Source of the DNA: Anaerotignum sp.
GTDB lineage: Bacteria > Bacillota > Clostridia > Lachnospirales > Anaerotignaceae
Reading direction: 5' to 3'
Length of the DNA stretch: 60,607 nt
Assembly: GCA_017523325.1 (NCBI GenBank)
Contig: JAFWWO010000026.1
Coordinates: 1-60,607, forward strand
Each line of letters opens with the position of its first letter. Position 1 is the first letter of the stretch. The translations under genes and the position numbers were made by a program. Of this stretch, positions 35,960 to 45,285 are shown piece by piece. Under the pieces are notes generated by a model. The model was not told the origin of the DNA. It worked only from the letters and a program-made list of their open reading frames with translations, and searched no databases.

Positions 35960-37342
35960 TCACCCCCTTCCGCCAACCGTCATTTGTCCGACACGAATCA
36001 TAGGCTGACCCACATCCGTAGGGATGGAGCCGCTTTTACTGCCGCACATTCCCTGGGCACGAGCCAAATTATTGCCCACCATATCGATTTGGAGTAAAAC
36101 CTCCGCCCCTTTGCCGATGAGGGTCGCTCCCCGTACCGGCTCGGCAATTTTTCCGTTGCGAATCAGATACCCCTCCAACACTGCAAAATTGAAGGAGCCT
36201 GTGGCAGGGTCTACACTGCCGCCGCCCATCTGTTTTGCATACAGCCCATATTCCGTAGCGGCAATAATTTCCGCCGGTGTGCTTTCGCCTGCCGCAATAA
36301 ATGTATTTGTCATACGGCTGGTAGGGGCAAAGCGATAATCCTGCCGTCTGGCAGAGCCGGTGATGGCAGCCCCCATTCGTCTGCCGTTCATGCGGTCTAC
36401 CAGATAACTCTTCAAAATACCGTTTTCAATCAATATATTTCTCGCCGTAGGCGTACCTTCATCGTCCATTTCCGCAGAGCCCCAGCCGTTGGGTATGGTG
36501 CCGTCATCAATGGCAGTCACCAAAGGGGAGGCAATCTGTTCCCCCAGCTTTCCCGCAAAAACAGAGGCATTCCTCGCCACTGCCGTTGCCTCCAGCCCAT
36601 GGCCGCAGGCTTCATGGAAAATCACGCCCCCAAAGCCGTTATCAATGACCACGGGGAATTGCCCCGCCGGACAAGGCTTTGCCTTTAGCATAGTGACAGC
36701 CGTCCGTGCCGCTTCTCTTGCCGCCGCCTCCACGCTGATACGGTCAAACAGCTCATAGCCTTCACTGCCGCCGGGCGCCAGATGTCCGCTTTGTTTCTCC
36801 GTGGCAGAGGAGGCTACCGCCTCCACCGTAAAGCGGCTGCGGACTCTATCCTCCTCGCCCCAAATGCCTTCCGTATTCGCCACCAAAACGTGCTTTTGCA
36901 CCTCTAAAAAGCCGGTGCGCGTCTGACTGATGGCAGGATCATAGCTTTTTGCCGCCTCCGCCGCCAGACGCAGCTGCTCCGCCTTTTCCCCCTTTGCCAC
37001 GCTATCCGGCAGGATACGAACGGGATTGATACACCGCTTCACCATCTTACGCCAGCCCTTGGGTTCATAAATACGGTCGCCCTTCATGGCCGCCGCACCT
37101 TCTTTGGCAATGCGAATGAGATTTTCCTCCGAAAGGTCATTGGTAAAGCCATAAATGGCATGGGTGCCGAAAAACAGCCGCACCCCCGCGCCATAATCCA
37201 GCCCGCTCAGTGCCGTTTCTACTTTGCCGTTGACCATGGCGATATGCCCCCGCTTCGTTTCCTCCGCATAGACTTCCGCAAAATCGGCACCGCTTTCCAG
37301 TGCCGCCGTCATCACATTCTCCACTGTTTTTTTACTCAGCAT
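35960..37342 (-). CDS. tldD: TldD metalloprotease subunit
   Basis: A 460-residue catalytic partner of PmbA. The zinc motif HEACGHGLE is intact near residue 245; FAEVYAEETKRGHIAMVNGKVE, GSAEMDDEGTPTARNILIENG, MGGGSVDPATGSFNF and GATLIGKGAEVLLQIDMV are family landmarks. The ATG at 37342 is eight bases after AGGGAAG; an ATG two codons earlier sits too close. It overlaps recU by 11 bases, so recU-tldD-pmbA form one transcript. Confidence 0.93.
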   Translation of the reverse strand: MLSKKTVENVMTAALESGADFAEVYAEETKRGHIAMVNGKVETALSGLDYGAGVRLFFGTHAIYGFTNDLSEENLIRIAKEGAAAMKGDRIYEPKGWRKMVKRCINPVRILPDSVAKGEKAEQLRLAAEAAKSYDPAISQTRTGFLEVQKHVLVANTEGIWGEEDRVRSRFTVEAVASSATEKQSGHLAPGGSEGYELFDRISVEAAAREAARTAVTMLKAKPCPAGQFPVVIDNGFGGVIFHEACGHGLEATAVARNASVFAGKLGEQIASPLVTAIDDGTIPNGWGSAEMDDEGTPTARNILIENGILKSYLVDRMNGRRMGAAITGSARRQDYRFAPTSRMTNTFIAAGESTPAEIIAATEYGLYAKQMGGGSVDPATGSFNFAVLEGYLIRNGKIAEPVRGATLIGKGAEVLLQIDMVGNNLARAQGMCGSKSGSIPTDVGQPMIRVGQMTVGGRG

Positions 37343-37889
37343 TTTCATCACTTCCCTGTTCCGTTTCCTCCAGATACAGGCTGACGGCATCTAAATAATG
37401 CAGCAGCCCGTTCCCGCTCTTTTCAATCAGGTATTTTTGTGCAAAGGCATCATAAGGAATGGATTTTCGTCCGCCCCTTTCGGCGTTCTCCCAATATGCT
37501 TTCAATATTTCAAAAGGCAGGAGAAAATATTCATCTTTGGCGGAAAAATGTACCAATAAAAAGGAAAGCCCCCTCTGCCTGCGAAATTCCGCCATAAACG
37601 CCACCTGATGGGGGTGGATATTTTGCATGGGCAGGCTTTTGCCCGCTGTTTCCTTGGCATCAAAGGCAATGGGCACCCCCTGTGCCACACCGATATAATC
37701 CACCGTACTTTGCTTTTCAAAATACGCCAGAGTAATGGTACGGCTTTCCTGATCCATTTTCACCGGCGTAATGGGTGTGGGGATTTTCTGGAATAACGCC
37801 AATCCCGCCTGCCGATACCGCTCATTTGTGAAGTTAATCATTTCCTCAAAGGCACTGCCCCTCAGCCCTCTGGAGTTCCAATACGCCAT
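37332..37889 (-). CDS. recU: Holliday junction resolvase RecU
   Basis: A 185-residue endonuclease that cuts Holliday junctions in Firmicutes. WNSRGLRGSAFEEMINFTN, GLALFQKIPTPITPV, VDYIGVAQGVPIAFDAKET (PD-ExK core with the catalytic Asp, Glu/Lys) and HQVAFM are all in place. In Bacillus recU pairs with ponA; here it leads tldD-pmbA. Confidence 0.95.
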   Translation of the reverse strand: MAYWNSRGLRGSAFEEMINFTNERYRQAGLALFQKIPTPITPVKMDQESRTITLAYFEKQSTVDYIGVAQGVPIAFDAKETAGKSLPMQNIHPHQVAFMAEFRRQRGLSFLLVHFSAKDEYFLLPFEILKAYWENAERGGRKSIPYDAFAQKYLIEKSGNGLLHYLDAVSLYLEETEQGSDENAE

Positions 37890-37912
37890 TTCTCCGCCTC
37901 CGTCCTATATTT

Positions 37913-38734
37913 CTACGGAGTAGTATAGCACAAGTTGGGTTGTTTGACCAGTTCCCCCACCGTCACAAAGGAAATCCCCGCCTGCTCCAGCTCCGGAATC
38001 AGGGCGGCAATGGCCTCTACCGTTACCTTGCCCCCCTCCGGCCCCACATGGCCGATGGCAACAGCATAGCCTTTTTCCGTAGCCACTTCGGCGGCTTTTC
38101 GCAGGTTCGCCTTGACCTGCTCCACAGAATCGGTGCTGTCCAAAAACACATCACGACCCAAAAACGGCACACCCTTTTCCTCTGCCAATGCCTGCCCCTT
38201 GCTGTTGGCAGTTGTCATACTATCCACGAAAACGGCATTTTTCTCCCGTAACACCTCCAGCACTGCCGAAAGACAGCGTTCGTCCTCCATAATAGCGGAG
38301 CCCATGTGGTTATTGAGCCCTGTTGCATCGGGCAATATGGCATAGGCCTCCTCCACCCGCTCACAAACGGCACAATCCTCCATTTCCCGAAAAATGCCTT
38401 TCTTGCCCACCCATTCCCGTTTGCCCGTCAGGGCCTCCATGGGCATATGTATGAAAATCTCTTTGCCTGCCTGCCGTACCAGCCGGGCGTCCTCCTCGGT
38501 ACAATCGGAAAAGGGCATCACCGCCGCCGTAAAGGGAATGGGTAATGCCAGCATTTCCTCCGTCCCCTCCCCGTGATAGCCAAAATCGTCAATCAAAATG
38601 GCAAGCCTGCCCTGTTTATCGCCATGCACCGCCAATTCCGCCCGGCTATCCATTTTCGCTGCCCATCTGCCGCCGTAAAAGCATAGCCCCAACAGCAGGA
38701 GATATAACACACCGTTTCTCCAGTTGATATGCAT
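37913..38734 (-). CDS. Divergent polysaccharide deacetylase (YibQ-like)
   Basis: A 273-residue protein with an N-terminal membrane anchor (VLYLLLLGLCFYGGRWAA) and a NodB-like fold of the divergent polysaccharide deacetylase family: LAILIDDFGYHGEG, PFTAAVMPF, IFIHMPMEA, TGLNNHMGS, VFVDSMTT, AIGHVGPEG. It probably acts at the cell surface; the substrate is unknown. It lies 23 bases upstream of recU on the same strand and is likely in that operon. Confidence 0.88.
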   Translation of the reverse strand: MHINWRNGVLYLLLLGLCFYGGRWAAKMDSRAELAVHGDKQGRLAILIDDFGYHGEGTEEMLALPIPFTAAVMPFSDCTEEDARLVRQAGKEIFIHMPMEALTGKREWVGKKGIFREMEDCAVCERVEEAYAILPDATGLNNHMGSAIMEDERCLSAVLEVLREKNAVFVDSMTTANSKGQALAEEKGVPFLGRDVFLDSTDSVEQVKANLRKAAEVATEKGYAVAIGHVGPEGGKVTVEAIAALIPELEQAGISFVTVGELVKQPNLCYTTP

Positions 38735-38845
38735 ATTTTTCTCTCCCTTATGTTCATTACTACATAAATATCACTCCGCCCTGTCCCATATGCAAGCCAA
38801 AAAAGGGCACCGACTCTGCCGATGCCCCAACTCTATCATTCTAAG

Positions 38846-40219
38846 CTATACAATCCAACCCTTTTTTCGCCAATCCCCCAATTCCCACCAAAGCAAGCCG
38901 CTTGCCAAAAGAAATGTCAATATATCCGCCACGGGAGCCGCCGCCAAGGCCCCGTCCAGCCCGAAACGGGCGGAAAGCACCACCGCCAGCGGTATCAAAA
39001 ACAGCACCTGTCGAGATAATGTCACCATCAGGCTTTTGACGGGCTTGCCTACCGCCTGAAAGAAGGCGCCTGTTACCTGCGGCAGGCCATAGACGAAAAA
39101 TCCCAACATATACAAGCGGAAACAATGCACCGCAAATTCCTGATAGCGCGGCACATTTTTCACGAATAACGCCGCCAAAAAACTGCCGCCAAAGCGGAAG
39201 ATGCAGAACCAGACCACAGAAATCACCAAAGAGGCTTTCACTGCAATATGGCAGGTCTGCTTCACCCGTTCATACTGCTTTGCCCCGAAATTATAGCCGT
39301 TGATGGGCTGTGTGCCCGATGCCAGCCCCACGAACATGGCGTGTGCCATCTGGTAAATCTTCATCATAATGCCATAGCAGGACAGGGGAATGTCACTGCC
39401 ATAGACCGTCAGTGCACCATAGTTTCTCATGAGATTATTCATGACGATTTGTGTCGCCGCTGTTGCCGTCTGCATACATAGACTGGGCAGACCCAAAAAG
39501 CCAATGCGTCTGACCGTCGCCCCATTGAGCCGCAGATGCTTTTTCCGAAAGCGAAAATGCTGAAATCGGGGCAGATACGCCAATGCCATCATACCGGAAA
39601 CCATCTGCCCGATAACCGTTGCCGCCGCCGCACCCAAAATCCCCATCTGCAAACCGAATATAAACACAGGGTCCAGCACCAGATTCAGCCCTGCACCAAT
39701 CATCATGCTCCGCATCATATAGCGGGGATTGCCGTCGGCACGAATGATTGCCGTAAACGCCATATTACACATAGCGAAGGGCTGTCCCAGCAAAATCACC
39801 CGCATATACACTGCCGCCGCCTCCAGCACCGTAGGCGATGCCCCAAACAGCACCAGCATAGGCCGCAAAAAGCACTGCCCTATCAACACCAGCAAAAGCC
39901 CTGCACCAATCAGCAACACAAAGGCATTGCCAAAGGTACGCTCCGCCTCCTCCTGCTCCTTTCTTCCCAGGTGCAGGCTGATATTGGCCCCACAGCCATC
40001 GCCGATTAAAAGCGCCAACGCCGCCGCCACAATGGTAATGGGAAAAGCCACATTGGTGGCCGCCACCCCTTGAATACCCGCCGCACGGCCGATAAACACC
40101 TGATCCACAATATTATAGAGGAAATTGACCATCAGGGTCAGGGTAGTGGGAATGGAAAATTTCAGCAAAAGCCGCCCGATGGACTCCGTCCCCAGTATAT
40201 TCTGTTTTGCTTCTGCCAT
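38846..40219 (-). CDS. MATE family efflux transporter
   Basis: A 457-residue membrane protein with twelve helices in two bundles. NILGTESIGRLLLKFSIPT, YNIVDQVFIGRAAGIQGVAA, FGNAFVLLIGAGLL and ASGTQPINGYNFGAKQYERV are typical of the NorM/DinF-like MATE family, which exports drugs or metabolites with Na+ or H+. The ATG at 40219 follows a G-rich site; the longer upstream frame is rejected. Substrate unknown. Confidence 0.92.
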   Translation of the reverse strand: MAEAKQNILGTESIGRLLLKFSIPTTLTLMVNFLYNIVDQVFIGRAAGIQGVAATNVAFPITIVAAALALLIGDGCGANISLHLGRKEQEEAERTFGNAFVLLIGAGLLLVLIGQCFLRPMLVLFGASPTVLEAAAVYMRVILLGQPFAMCNMAFTAIIRADGNPRYMMRSMMIGAGLNLVLDPVFIFGLQMGILGAAAATVIGQMVSGMMALAYLPRFQHFRFRKKHLRLNGATVRRIGFLGLPSLCMQTATAATQIVMNNLMRNYGALTVYGSDIPLSCYGIMMKIYQMAHAMFVGLASGTQPINGYNFGAKQYERVKQTCHIAVKASLVISVVWFCIFRFGGSFLAALFVKNVPRYQEFAVHCFRLYMLGFFVYGLPQVTGAFFQAVGKPVKSLMVTLSRQVLFLIPLAVVLSARFGLDGALAAAPVADILTFLLASGLLWWELGDWRKKGWIV

Positions 40220-40261
40220 ACCGCTCCCCCCCTTTCCAAAAAAACAGCAATGAAAAATCGA

Positions 40262-40289
40262 GGAGAATTCCTTTGTATCAGAATTCTCC
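40262..40289 (-). terminator. Hairpin, possible terminator of zinc-ribbon gene
   Basis: GGAGAATTC and GAATTCTCC arms around 10 nt, with GATTTTTC downstream on the minus strand. The same nine-base arms occur in the terminator at 43128. Confidence 0.5.
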
Positions 40290-40338
40290 CTGCTCTCTCC
40301 GTTCTTATGCAGCCTGCCGCCGGAAAAACACCGCTTTT

Positions 40339-40782
40339 TTATTCCACAGGCTTCCCACAGAAACCACAGAATTTCTGCCCTTCTGCCAAAGCCGCACCGC
40401 ATTCCCTGCAATGGGTAACAGATGCCGTCCGGTTTGCCTCCTCCTGCGTTGTCTGTGCCGCTCCTTCCTCGGCAGCCTTTGCCGCTTTCCGTTCTGCCCG
40501 TTCTGCCTCTCTGTCTACCTTGATTTGGGCAATCTGGGCTTCCAACTCACGGATTTTATCCTGCGCCGCTACGATTTTATCGCAAATCAGCATAGCCTCG
40601 CTATCCAACTGCTCCCCAACGGCGAATTTTGCCCAGTAATATTCCCCCAGTTCCCGCTGATACACCTGAATATTCCCCTTTTGCAGGGCAATATCCCCCG
40701 TCAGACGGTTCGTTTCAAAGCTGTCATTTGCTTTTTCTGATACATTTTTTGCCACTTCACCCAGTTTATCCAAAAAAGCCAT
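40339..40782 (-). CDS. Zinc-ribbon coiled-coil protein
   Basis: A 147-residue soluble protein. The first 65 residues (FLDKLGEVAKNVSEKANDSF, IQVYQRELGEYYWAKF) are helical, residues 70-115 form a charged coiled coil (AQDKIRELEAQIAQIKVDRE), and the end is a zinc ribbon CRECGAALAEGQKFCGFCG. Proteins of this form are common and uncharacterised in Clostridia. AGGAGG-like GAAGGAGG precedes the ATG. Confidence 0.85.
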   Translation of the reverse strand: MAFLDKLGEVAKNVSEKANDSFETNRLTGDIALQKGNIQVYQRELGEYYWAKFAVGEQLDSEAMLICDKIVAAQDKIRELEAQIAQIKVDREAERAERKAAKAAEEGAAQTTQEEANRTASVTHCRECGAALAEGQKFCGFCGKPVE

Positions 40783-40924
40783 TTCATTTCCTCCTTCAGC
40801 ACTTTCTCAAAACAATCCTTATCATATTTATTTCGCTGTTCTTCCGCAAATTCCTTTTTCTTTCCACCTTTTTTACGCATAAAACCCCTGATTTTTTTCA
40901 AACTAAAGGGCGAGGTGATGCAAA

Positions 40925-41104
40925 ATGAAATGGTTCCAAAACATTGAAACCCTGCCCGAGGAAGTCAAGCAGCTAATCCTCCACAACAGTAGGGATATGA
41001 ACCGATTTTACACCCTCTCCACCCAAGAGCGGCAGGACGTATTGGATCGCATCCGTCCGGCGAATATCCCTGATGAGCCGAGCAATGCCTCTAAACGCAG
41101 CTGA
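40925..41104 (+). CDS. Small conserved-looking protein of 59 residues
   Basis: MKWFQNIETLPEEVKQLILH followed by NSRDMNRFYTLSTQERQDVL and a short Pro/Ser tail. GAGGTG is ten bases upstream and a clean terminator follows the stop. Codon choice and amphipathic helices look real. I do not recognise the family; no membrane segment or metal site. Confidence 0.6.
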   Translation: MKWFQNIETLPEEVKQLILHNSRDMNRFYTLSTQERQDVLDRIRPANIPDEPSNASKRS

Positions 41105-41110
41105 CCGCAA

Positions 41111-41153
41111 AAAAAGCAGGTGCAATCTTCAGGCGATGTACCTGCTTTTTTCT
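41111..41153 (+). terminator. Terminator after the 59-residue gene
   Basis: AAAAGCAGGTGCA pairs with TGTACCTGCTTTT, followed by T6. Confidence 0.85.
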
Positions 41154-41335
41154 TTTCTATACGTTTTTCCCTCGTCCTGTAAAACTATACAAAAAAATCA
41201 AAAAAATCCCCGAAAAATCTCCCTTTTTACGGTTGAGAAGCCGCTCACCCTTTGTTATGATAAGCACGGTGCCGCCCTTTTGCGGCATGAGTAAAAGAAA
41301 CATCAGGCGAAAAGAGAAGGAAAGGGGATCTTCAT

Positions 41336-42985
41336 ATGCTGCGCACATTTGCAGACAGCTTAAAACAAGAATTTCGGGGGTACAATGCCGCCGCATTGAC
41401 AAAGGATTTGATGGCAGGACTGACCGTGGCCGCCGTGGCATTGCCGCTGGCGTTGGCCTTCGGTGTCAGCAGCGGTGCCGACGCCGCCGCCGGGCTGATT
41501 ACGGCCATCGTTGCCGGATTGGTCATGAGTATGCTTTCCGGCGGGTATTACCAGATTTCCGGCCCCACCGGGGCAATGGCGGCCATATTGATGTCCTTAG
41601 TAGCCTCCTACGGTATGGACGGTGTATTCATCGCCACCCTTTTGGCAGGCATTATACTGCTTTTGGCAGGCATATTACATCTGGGCAGGCTGACTACCTT
41701 CATCCCTGCCCCCGTTATCACCGGCTTTACCTCCGGTATTGCAGTCATTATCGCTTTGGGACAGATTGATAATTTCTTCGGCACCCATTCCGAAGGCAGT
41801 ACGGCTCTGGCAAAGCTGTTCAGCTATGGCCGCTTGGGCTTCTCCCCTAATCTGACTGCCGTTGGGCTGGGGCTGTTTGTGATTTTATTTATGGTATTTT
41901 TCCCGAAAAAATGGAACGCTGTTGTTCCCGCTTCTCTGTTGAGTATTATACTCACTACCGCCTTTTCTATTTTCATGGGCTTGGACGTACCGGCGGTGGG
42001 TGCAATCCCCAAAACATTATTCCCCGAAAACCGTCTGGTATTTGGGGCGTTACAACTGAAAACCATCGGCACACTGATTACCCCTGCCCTCAGTATTGCC
42101 ATTTTGGGCATGATTGAAAGCCTGCTTTGCGGTGCCAGTGCCGGACGTATGACAAAGGTACGCCTCAACAGCAATCAAGAACTGATCGCCCAGGGTGTCG
42201 GCAATATTTTACTGCCCTTTTTCGGCGGCATCCCTGCTACGGCAGCCATCGCCCGTACCAGTGTTGCCGTAAAATCCGGTGCAAGAACTCGTCTGACCGG
42301 CGTGTTCCATGCTGTCGGTCTGTTAATCTCCATGTTTTTGCTGGCGCCTGTTATGTCTAAAATTCCTTTGGCATCTTTGGCAGGCGTTCTGATGGTCACT
42401 GCATGGAGAATGAACGAATGGGCTTCCATTGGGTATATTTTTTCCCATAAATTCAAGGGGGCTATGCTGGAATTTACCGCCACTATGCTGGCAACCATCA
42501 TTTTCGATTTGACCATTGCCATTTTGGTCGGCGTACTCATTGGTCTGGTATTTTTGGTATCCCGCCTGTCCTTCATTGAAATCAATTATGAGGACGTGGA
42601 TATGAACCGTATGCATGTGACCGACCCTGTTTTATGCCAGCGGTACAGCAATGCAAAGGTGGTTTATATCACCGGACCCATGATTTTTGCCAATACCCAA
42701 GCCGTTTCCGATATCGCCCTGAAGGTCAAGGGGGCGGATACGGTGCTGTTTTCCATGCGAGGCGTTTCCAATATTGACATCTCCTGCGCCCAGACATTGC
42801 GGGAGCTGGTAGAAGGTCTGCGGAGTCAGGGTGTGGACGTCGCTCTCTGCGGTCTGCCGACCCACGCCATGAAAATGATGGATCGCACGGATTTACACGA
42901 AATCATCGGCGATGAAAACTTCTACTGGAGCGTAGAGCGTGTGCTTCTGACCAACCGCCCCAGACCACAAAAAGCATCTGCATAA
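41336..42985 (+). CDS. SulP family anion transporter with STAS domain
   Basis: A 549-residue transporter. The membrane part (about 25-420) has LTVAAVALPLALAFGVSSGA, YYQISGPTGAMAAILM and ESLLCGASAGRMT, the SulP signature regions; residues 440-535 are a cytoplasmic STAS domain (VVYITGPMIFANTQAVSDIA, GVSNIDISCAQTLREL). SulP members move sulfate, bicarbonate or dicarboxylates; the substrate here is open. The ATG follows AAAGGGGATCTTCAT. It stands alone between terminators. Confidence 0.93.
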   Translation: MLRTFADSLKQEFRGYNAAALTKDLMAGLTVAAVALPLALAFGVSSGADAAAGLITAIVAGLVMSMLSGGYYQISGPTGAMAAILMSLVASYGMDGVFIATLLAGIILLLAGILHLGRLTTFIPAPVITGFTSGIAVIIALGQIDNFFGTHSEGSTALAKLFSYGRLGFSPNLTAVGLGLFVILFMVFFPKKWNAVVPASLLSIILTTAFSIFMGLDVPAVGAIPKTLFPENRLVFGALQLKTIGTLITPALSIAILGMIESLLCGASAGRMTKVRLNSNQELIAQGVGNILLPFFGGIPATAAIARTSVAVKSGARTRLTGVFHAVGLLISMFLLAPVMSKIPLASLAGVLMVTAWRMNEWASIGYIFSHKFKGAMLEFTATMLATIIFDLTIAILVGVLIGLVFLVSRLSFIEINYEDVDMNRMHVTDPVLCQRYSNAKVVYITGPMIFANTQAVSDIALKVKGADTVLFSMRGVSNIDISCAQTLRELVEGLRSQGVDVALCGLPTHAMKMMDRTDLHEIIGDENFYWSVERVLLTNRPRPQKASA

Positions 42986-42987
42986 AC

Positions 42988-43031
42988 AAAAGCCGTTATC
43001 TGTAAGAACCGGAACAGATAACGGCTTTTTT
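42988..43031 (+). terminator. SulP gene terminator
   Basis: AAAGCCGTTATCTGT pairs perfectly with ACAGATAACGGCTTT, then a T run. Confidence 0.9.
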
Positions 43032-43127
43032 GATGCAAGCATATGGGGTCATTTTTTACGGTCAATCCTCCACAGAAGCATCATAAAAATCCGCCGGCAC
43101 ATATAACCCATGGGGGGCAAAAAATAA

Positions 43128-43158
43128 GGAGAATTCCCGAAAGAATTCTCCTTTTTTA
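43128..43158. terminator. Bidirectional terminator
   Basis: GGAGAATTC (43128-43136) and GAATTCTCC (43144-43152), T6 on the plus strand and TTATTTTTT on the minus. It ends the CD1247-like/efp transcript. Confidence 0.8.
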
Positions 43159-43176
43159 CATATTGGGTAGGCCCCA

Positions 43177-43521
43177 TTAAAACTTCAGCTCATCTATATC
43201 CGCCGTGCCCATGGGGATACCTTTGCCACAACCGGGACAGGCGATTTCTGTTTCCGTTTCCATGGTTTCCTCGTCCACATCGATTTCCTGACCGCAATCG
43301 GGGCAGATAAAGGAATAGAAGAAAATGGGTTCTTCCTCGTTTCCCTCTTCTTCCGTCCATTCCATGTCCTCATCGTCCATGAAGGTTTCCAGCATGAAAG
43401 CCATATCGTCCAGAATATCCAGAATTCCGTGGAAGATTTTCCCCTCTTTGCTATCCTCGGAAAAACCGCTTCCATCACAAAGCCCTCTTAAATAAGTAAT
43501 CTTCTTTTCAAAATATTCCAT
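43177..43521 (-). CDS. CD1247 N-terminal-domain-like protein with zinc-ribbon-type Cys
   Basis: A 114-residue protein. The N-terminus EYFEKKITYLRGLCDGSGFS and GILDILDDMAFMLETF resembles the CD1247-type domain seen in Clostridium difficile; an acidic middle is followed by CPDCGQEIDVDEET and ACPGCGKGI, a likely zinc site. The ATG at 43521 is eight bases after AAAGGAGG. It follows efp by 38 bases. Function unknown. Confidence 0.78.
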   Translation of the reverse strand: MEYFEKKITYLRGLCDGSGFSEDSKEGKIFHGILDILDDMAFMLETFMDDEDMEWTEEEGNEEEPIFFYSFICPDCGQEIDVDEETMETETEIACPGCGKGIPMGTADIDELKF

Positions 43522-43559
43522 CTCCACAGCCTCCTTTGCTTTCTCAAACAAAACCGGAA

Positions 43560-44123
43560 TCAGCCGTTTGCTCTGCCCAGATATTCCCCTGTACGGGTAT
43601 CGATTTTGATAACCTCACCCTGATTGATGAACAGAGGTACCTGAATCTGCGCACCTGTTTCCACGATAGCGGGCTTTGTTGCGCCCTGAGCGGTATTGCC
43701 GGCAAAACCGGGTTCTGTTTCTGTAATCACCAGCTCTACGAACAAGGGAGGCTCGATACCGAATACCTGCCCATCGTAGGAAAGGATTTTTACTACATCA
43801 TTTTCTTTCACGAATTTCAGGGAATCCCCAACGTCAGTAGCATTGACAGCAATCTGATCGAAGGTTTCGGAGTTCATGAAATGGAACAGATCCCCATCGT
43901 TGTAAAGATACTGCATATCCTGTCTGTCGATATGGGCTCTGGGCATTTTTTCAGTGGGTCTGAATGTTTTTTCCAGTACTGCACCGGTTTTCAGGTTTTT
44001 CACCTTTGTACGAACGAAAGCCGCTCCCTTACCGGGCTTTACATGCTGGAACTCCAGCACTACATACGGATCTCCATCTAATTCCATTGTTACGCCGTTT
44101 CTAAATTCACCTGCAGAAATCAT
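43560..44123 (-). CDS. efp: Elongation factor P
   Basis: A 187-residue tRNA-like factor that relieves ribosome stalling on polyproline. The N-terminal KOW-like domain has the loop [14 protein letters not shown] (the tip Lys of this loop is the modified residue in many species), domain 2 has [10 protein letters not shown] and [15 protein letters not shown], domain 3 ends [20 protein letters not shown]. Full length, AGGAGG before the ATG. Confidence 0.97.
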   Translation of the reverse strand: MISAGEFRNGVTMELDGDPYVVLEFQHVKPGKGAAFVRTKVKNLKTGAVLEKTFRPTEKMPRAHIDRQDMQYLYNDGDLFHFMNSETFDQIAVNATDVGDSLKFVKENDVVKILSYDGQVFGIEPPLFVELVITETEPGFAGNTAQGATKPAIVETGAQIQVPLFINQGEVIKIDTRTGEYLGRANG

Positions 44124-44256
44124 ACTATTTCCTCCTCAAAACTATTTCGTATTTTTCATTCCGATTTCAATGCTTTCTTTTCTGAAAAATAAGCATATCC
44201 TTTTATATTTTAATTGATTTTGTCCCATATTTCAATAAAAAAATGAAAAAACAAGA

Positions 44257-44763
44257 CTATTTCCCATATTTTCTGAAATAAATCCGCATCACCTGACGCT
44301 CTGCACCCCGTTTCACCTTTGTCACCAACTGATCCCGATTGCAGATAGGCGCCGTCATAATACAGGTCAGCCCTGCCCGATGCCCGCACCACATATCCGT
44401 AAACACCTGATCCCCTACCAGTGCAGTGCTTTCGGGGGTTGTCCCCATTATCTCCATGGCACGGCGCAACTTTTTTATCCCCGGCTTTCCGCTTTTATGA
44501 ATGGCCAGCACGCCTAATTTGCGGTTAAACAGATGAACCCGCTCCTTCGTATTATTGGATAAAATACATAGGCGAAAGCCCTGCCGCCGCAGCATGGCAA
44601 ACAGCTCCACAATGCTTTCCTCCGGCTCCGCCACGTCAAAGGGTGCAATGGTATTATCAATATCGAACACCAACGCACGGATTCCCTTTTCCTTTAGTTC
44701 TGCCAAGGGCATCTCAAATACAGAACGGATATAAATATCCGGAAAAAACCGCTCCAACAGCAT
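44257..44763 (-). CDS. YqeG family HAD phosphatase
   Basis: A 168-residue HAD-superfamily (IIIA) protein: ALVFDIDNTIAPFD with both catalytic Asp, LCILSNNTKERV, KSGKPGIKKLRRAM and ALVGDQVFTDMWCG. YqeG members are taken to be phosphatases; one branch acts on phosphatidylglycerophosphate. The ATG at 44763 shares one base with the stop of the upstream gene. Confidence 0.9.
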   Translation of the reverse strand: MLLERFFPDIYIRSVFEMPLAELKEKGIRALVFDIDNTIAPFDVAEPEESIVELFAMLRRQGFRLCILSNNTKERVHLFNRKLGVLAIHKSGKPGIKKLRRAMEIMGTTPESTALVGDQVFTDMWCGHRAGLTCIMTAPICNRDQLVTKVKRGAERQVMRIYFRKYGK

Positions 44764-45116
44764 CAATCCAGCCCCTCTCCTTCTCTGTCCGCCCGCAAAA
44801 GGGCATTCTCATCAATATCCCCCAGCCGTTCCCCGCTAAGATAACGAACCATCACATCGTCCACCTCGCCGGCAACGCCATAGGTCAGCTCAATCCGTTT
44901 TGCCCGCAGGATATTTCGGGCGGAGGAGCGGATATTTCCACAAATGACAGCATTGATGCCTTCCTCTGTCAAAAAATCCGCTATGGTTCTATTGCCCAGC
45001 GGGATAATTTCTTTTTTCCGAATCAATTCTATTTCCACATCATAGACTGTAAATTCCGTAGCTTGGCTGTATAGCAAGGCAATTTTGCCCTGTACCGTGG
45101 GAATTGCAACACGCAT
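44763..45116 (-). CDS. NifX/NafY-type iron-molybdenum cofactor-binding-like protein
   Basis: A 117-residue protein from the ATG at 45116 (AAAGGAGG upstream). MRVAIPTVQGKIALLYSQAT, FTVYDVE, LTEEGINAVICGNI and GARNIL-like SSARNILRAKRIE recall the dinitrogenase iron-molybdenum cofactor family, whose stand-alone members bind metal clusters or act as small accessory proteins. No nitrogenase genes are in the window. It is coupled to yqeG. Confidence 0.75.
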   Translation of the reverse strand: MRVAIPTVQGKIALLYSQATEFTVYDVEIELIRKKEIIPLGNRTIADFLTEEGINAVICGNIRSSARNILRAKRIELTYGVAGEVDDVMVRYLSGERLGDIDENALLRADREGEGLD

Positions 45117-45285
45117 ACCTCTGCCTCCTTTTCTTCCTCTGCTATTGTATCCGTGAAAGAAGGGCTTTGTCAATTTTTCCCACTATTTTTTTGCGTATTT
45201 TCCCAAAAGAGTGTAAAATACTGTAATATAGCCTGATTGCGGCACAGCGACAAAAAGGCATCATAAGGAAAGGAGCGTTCTTTTT

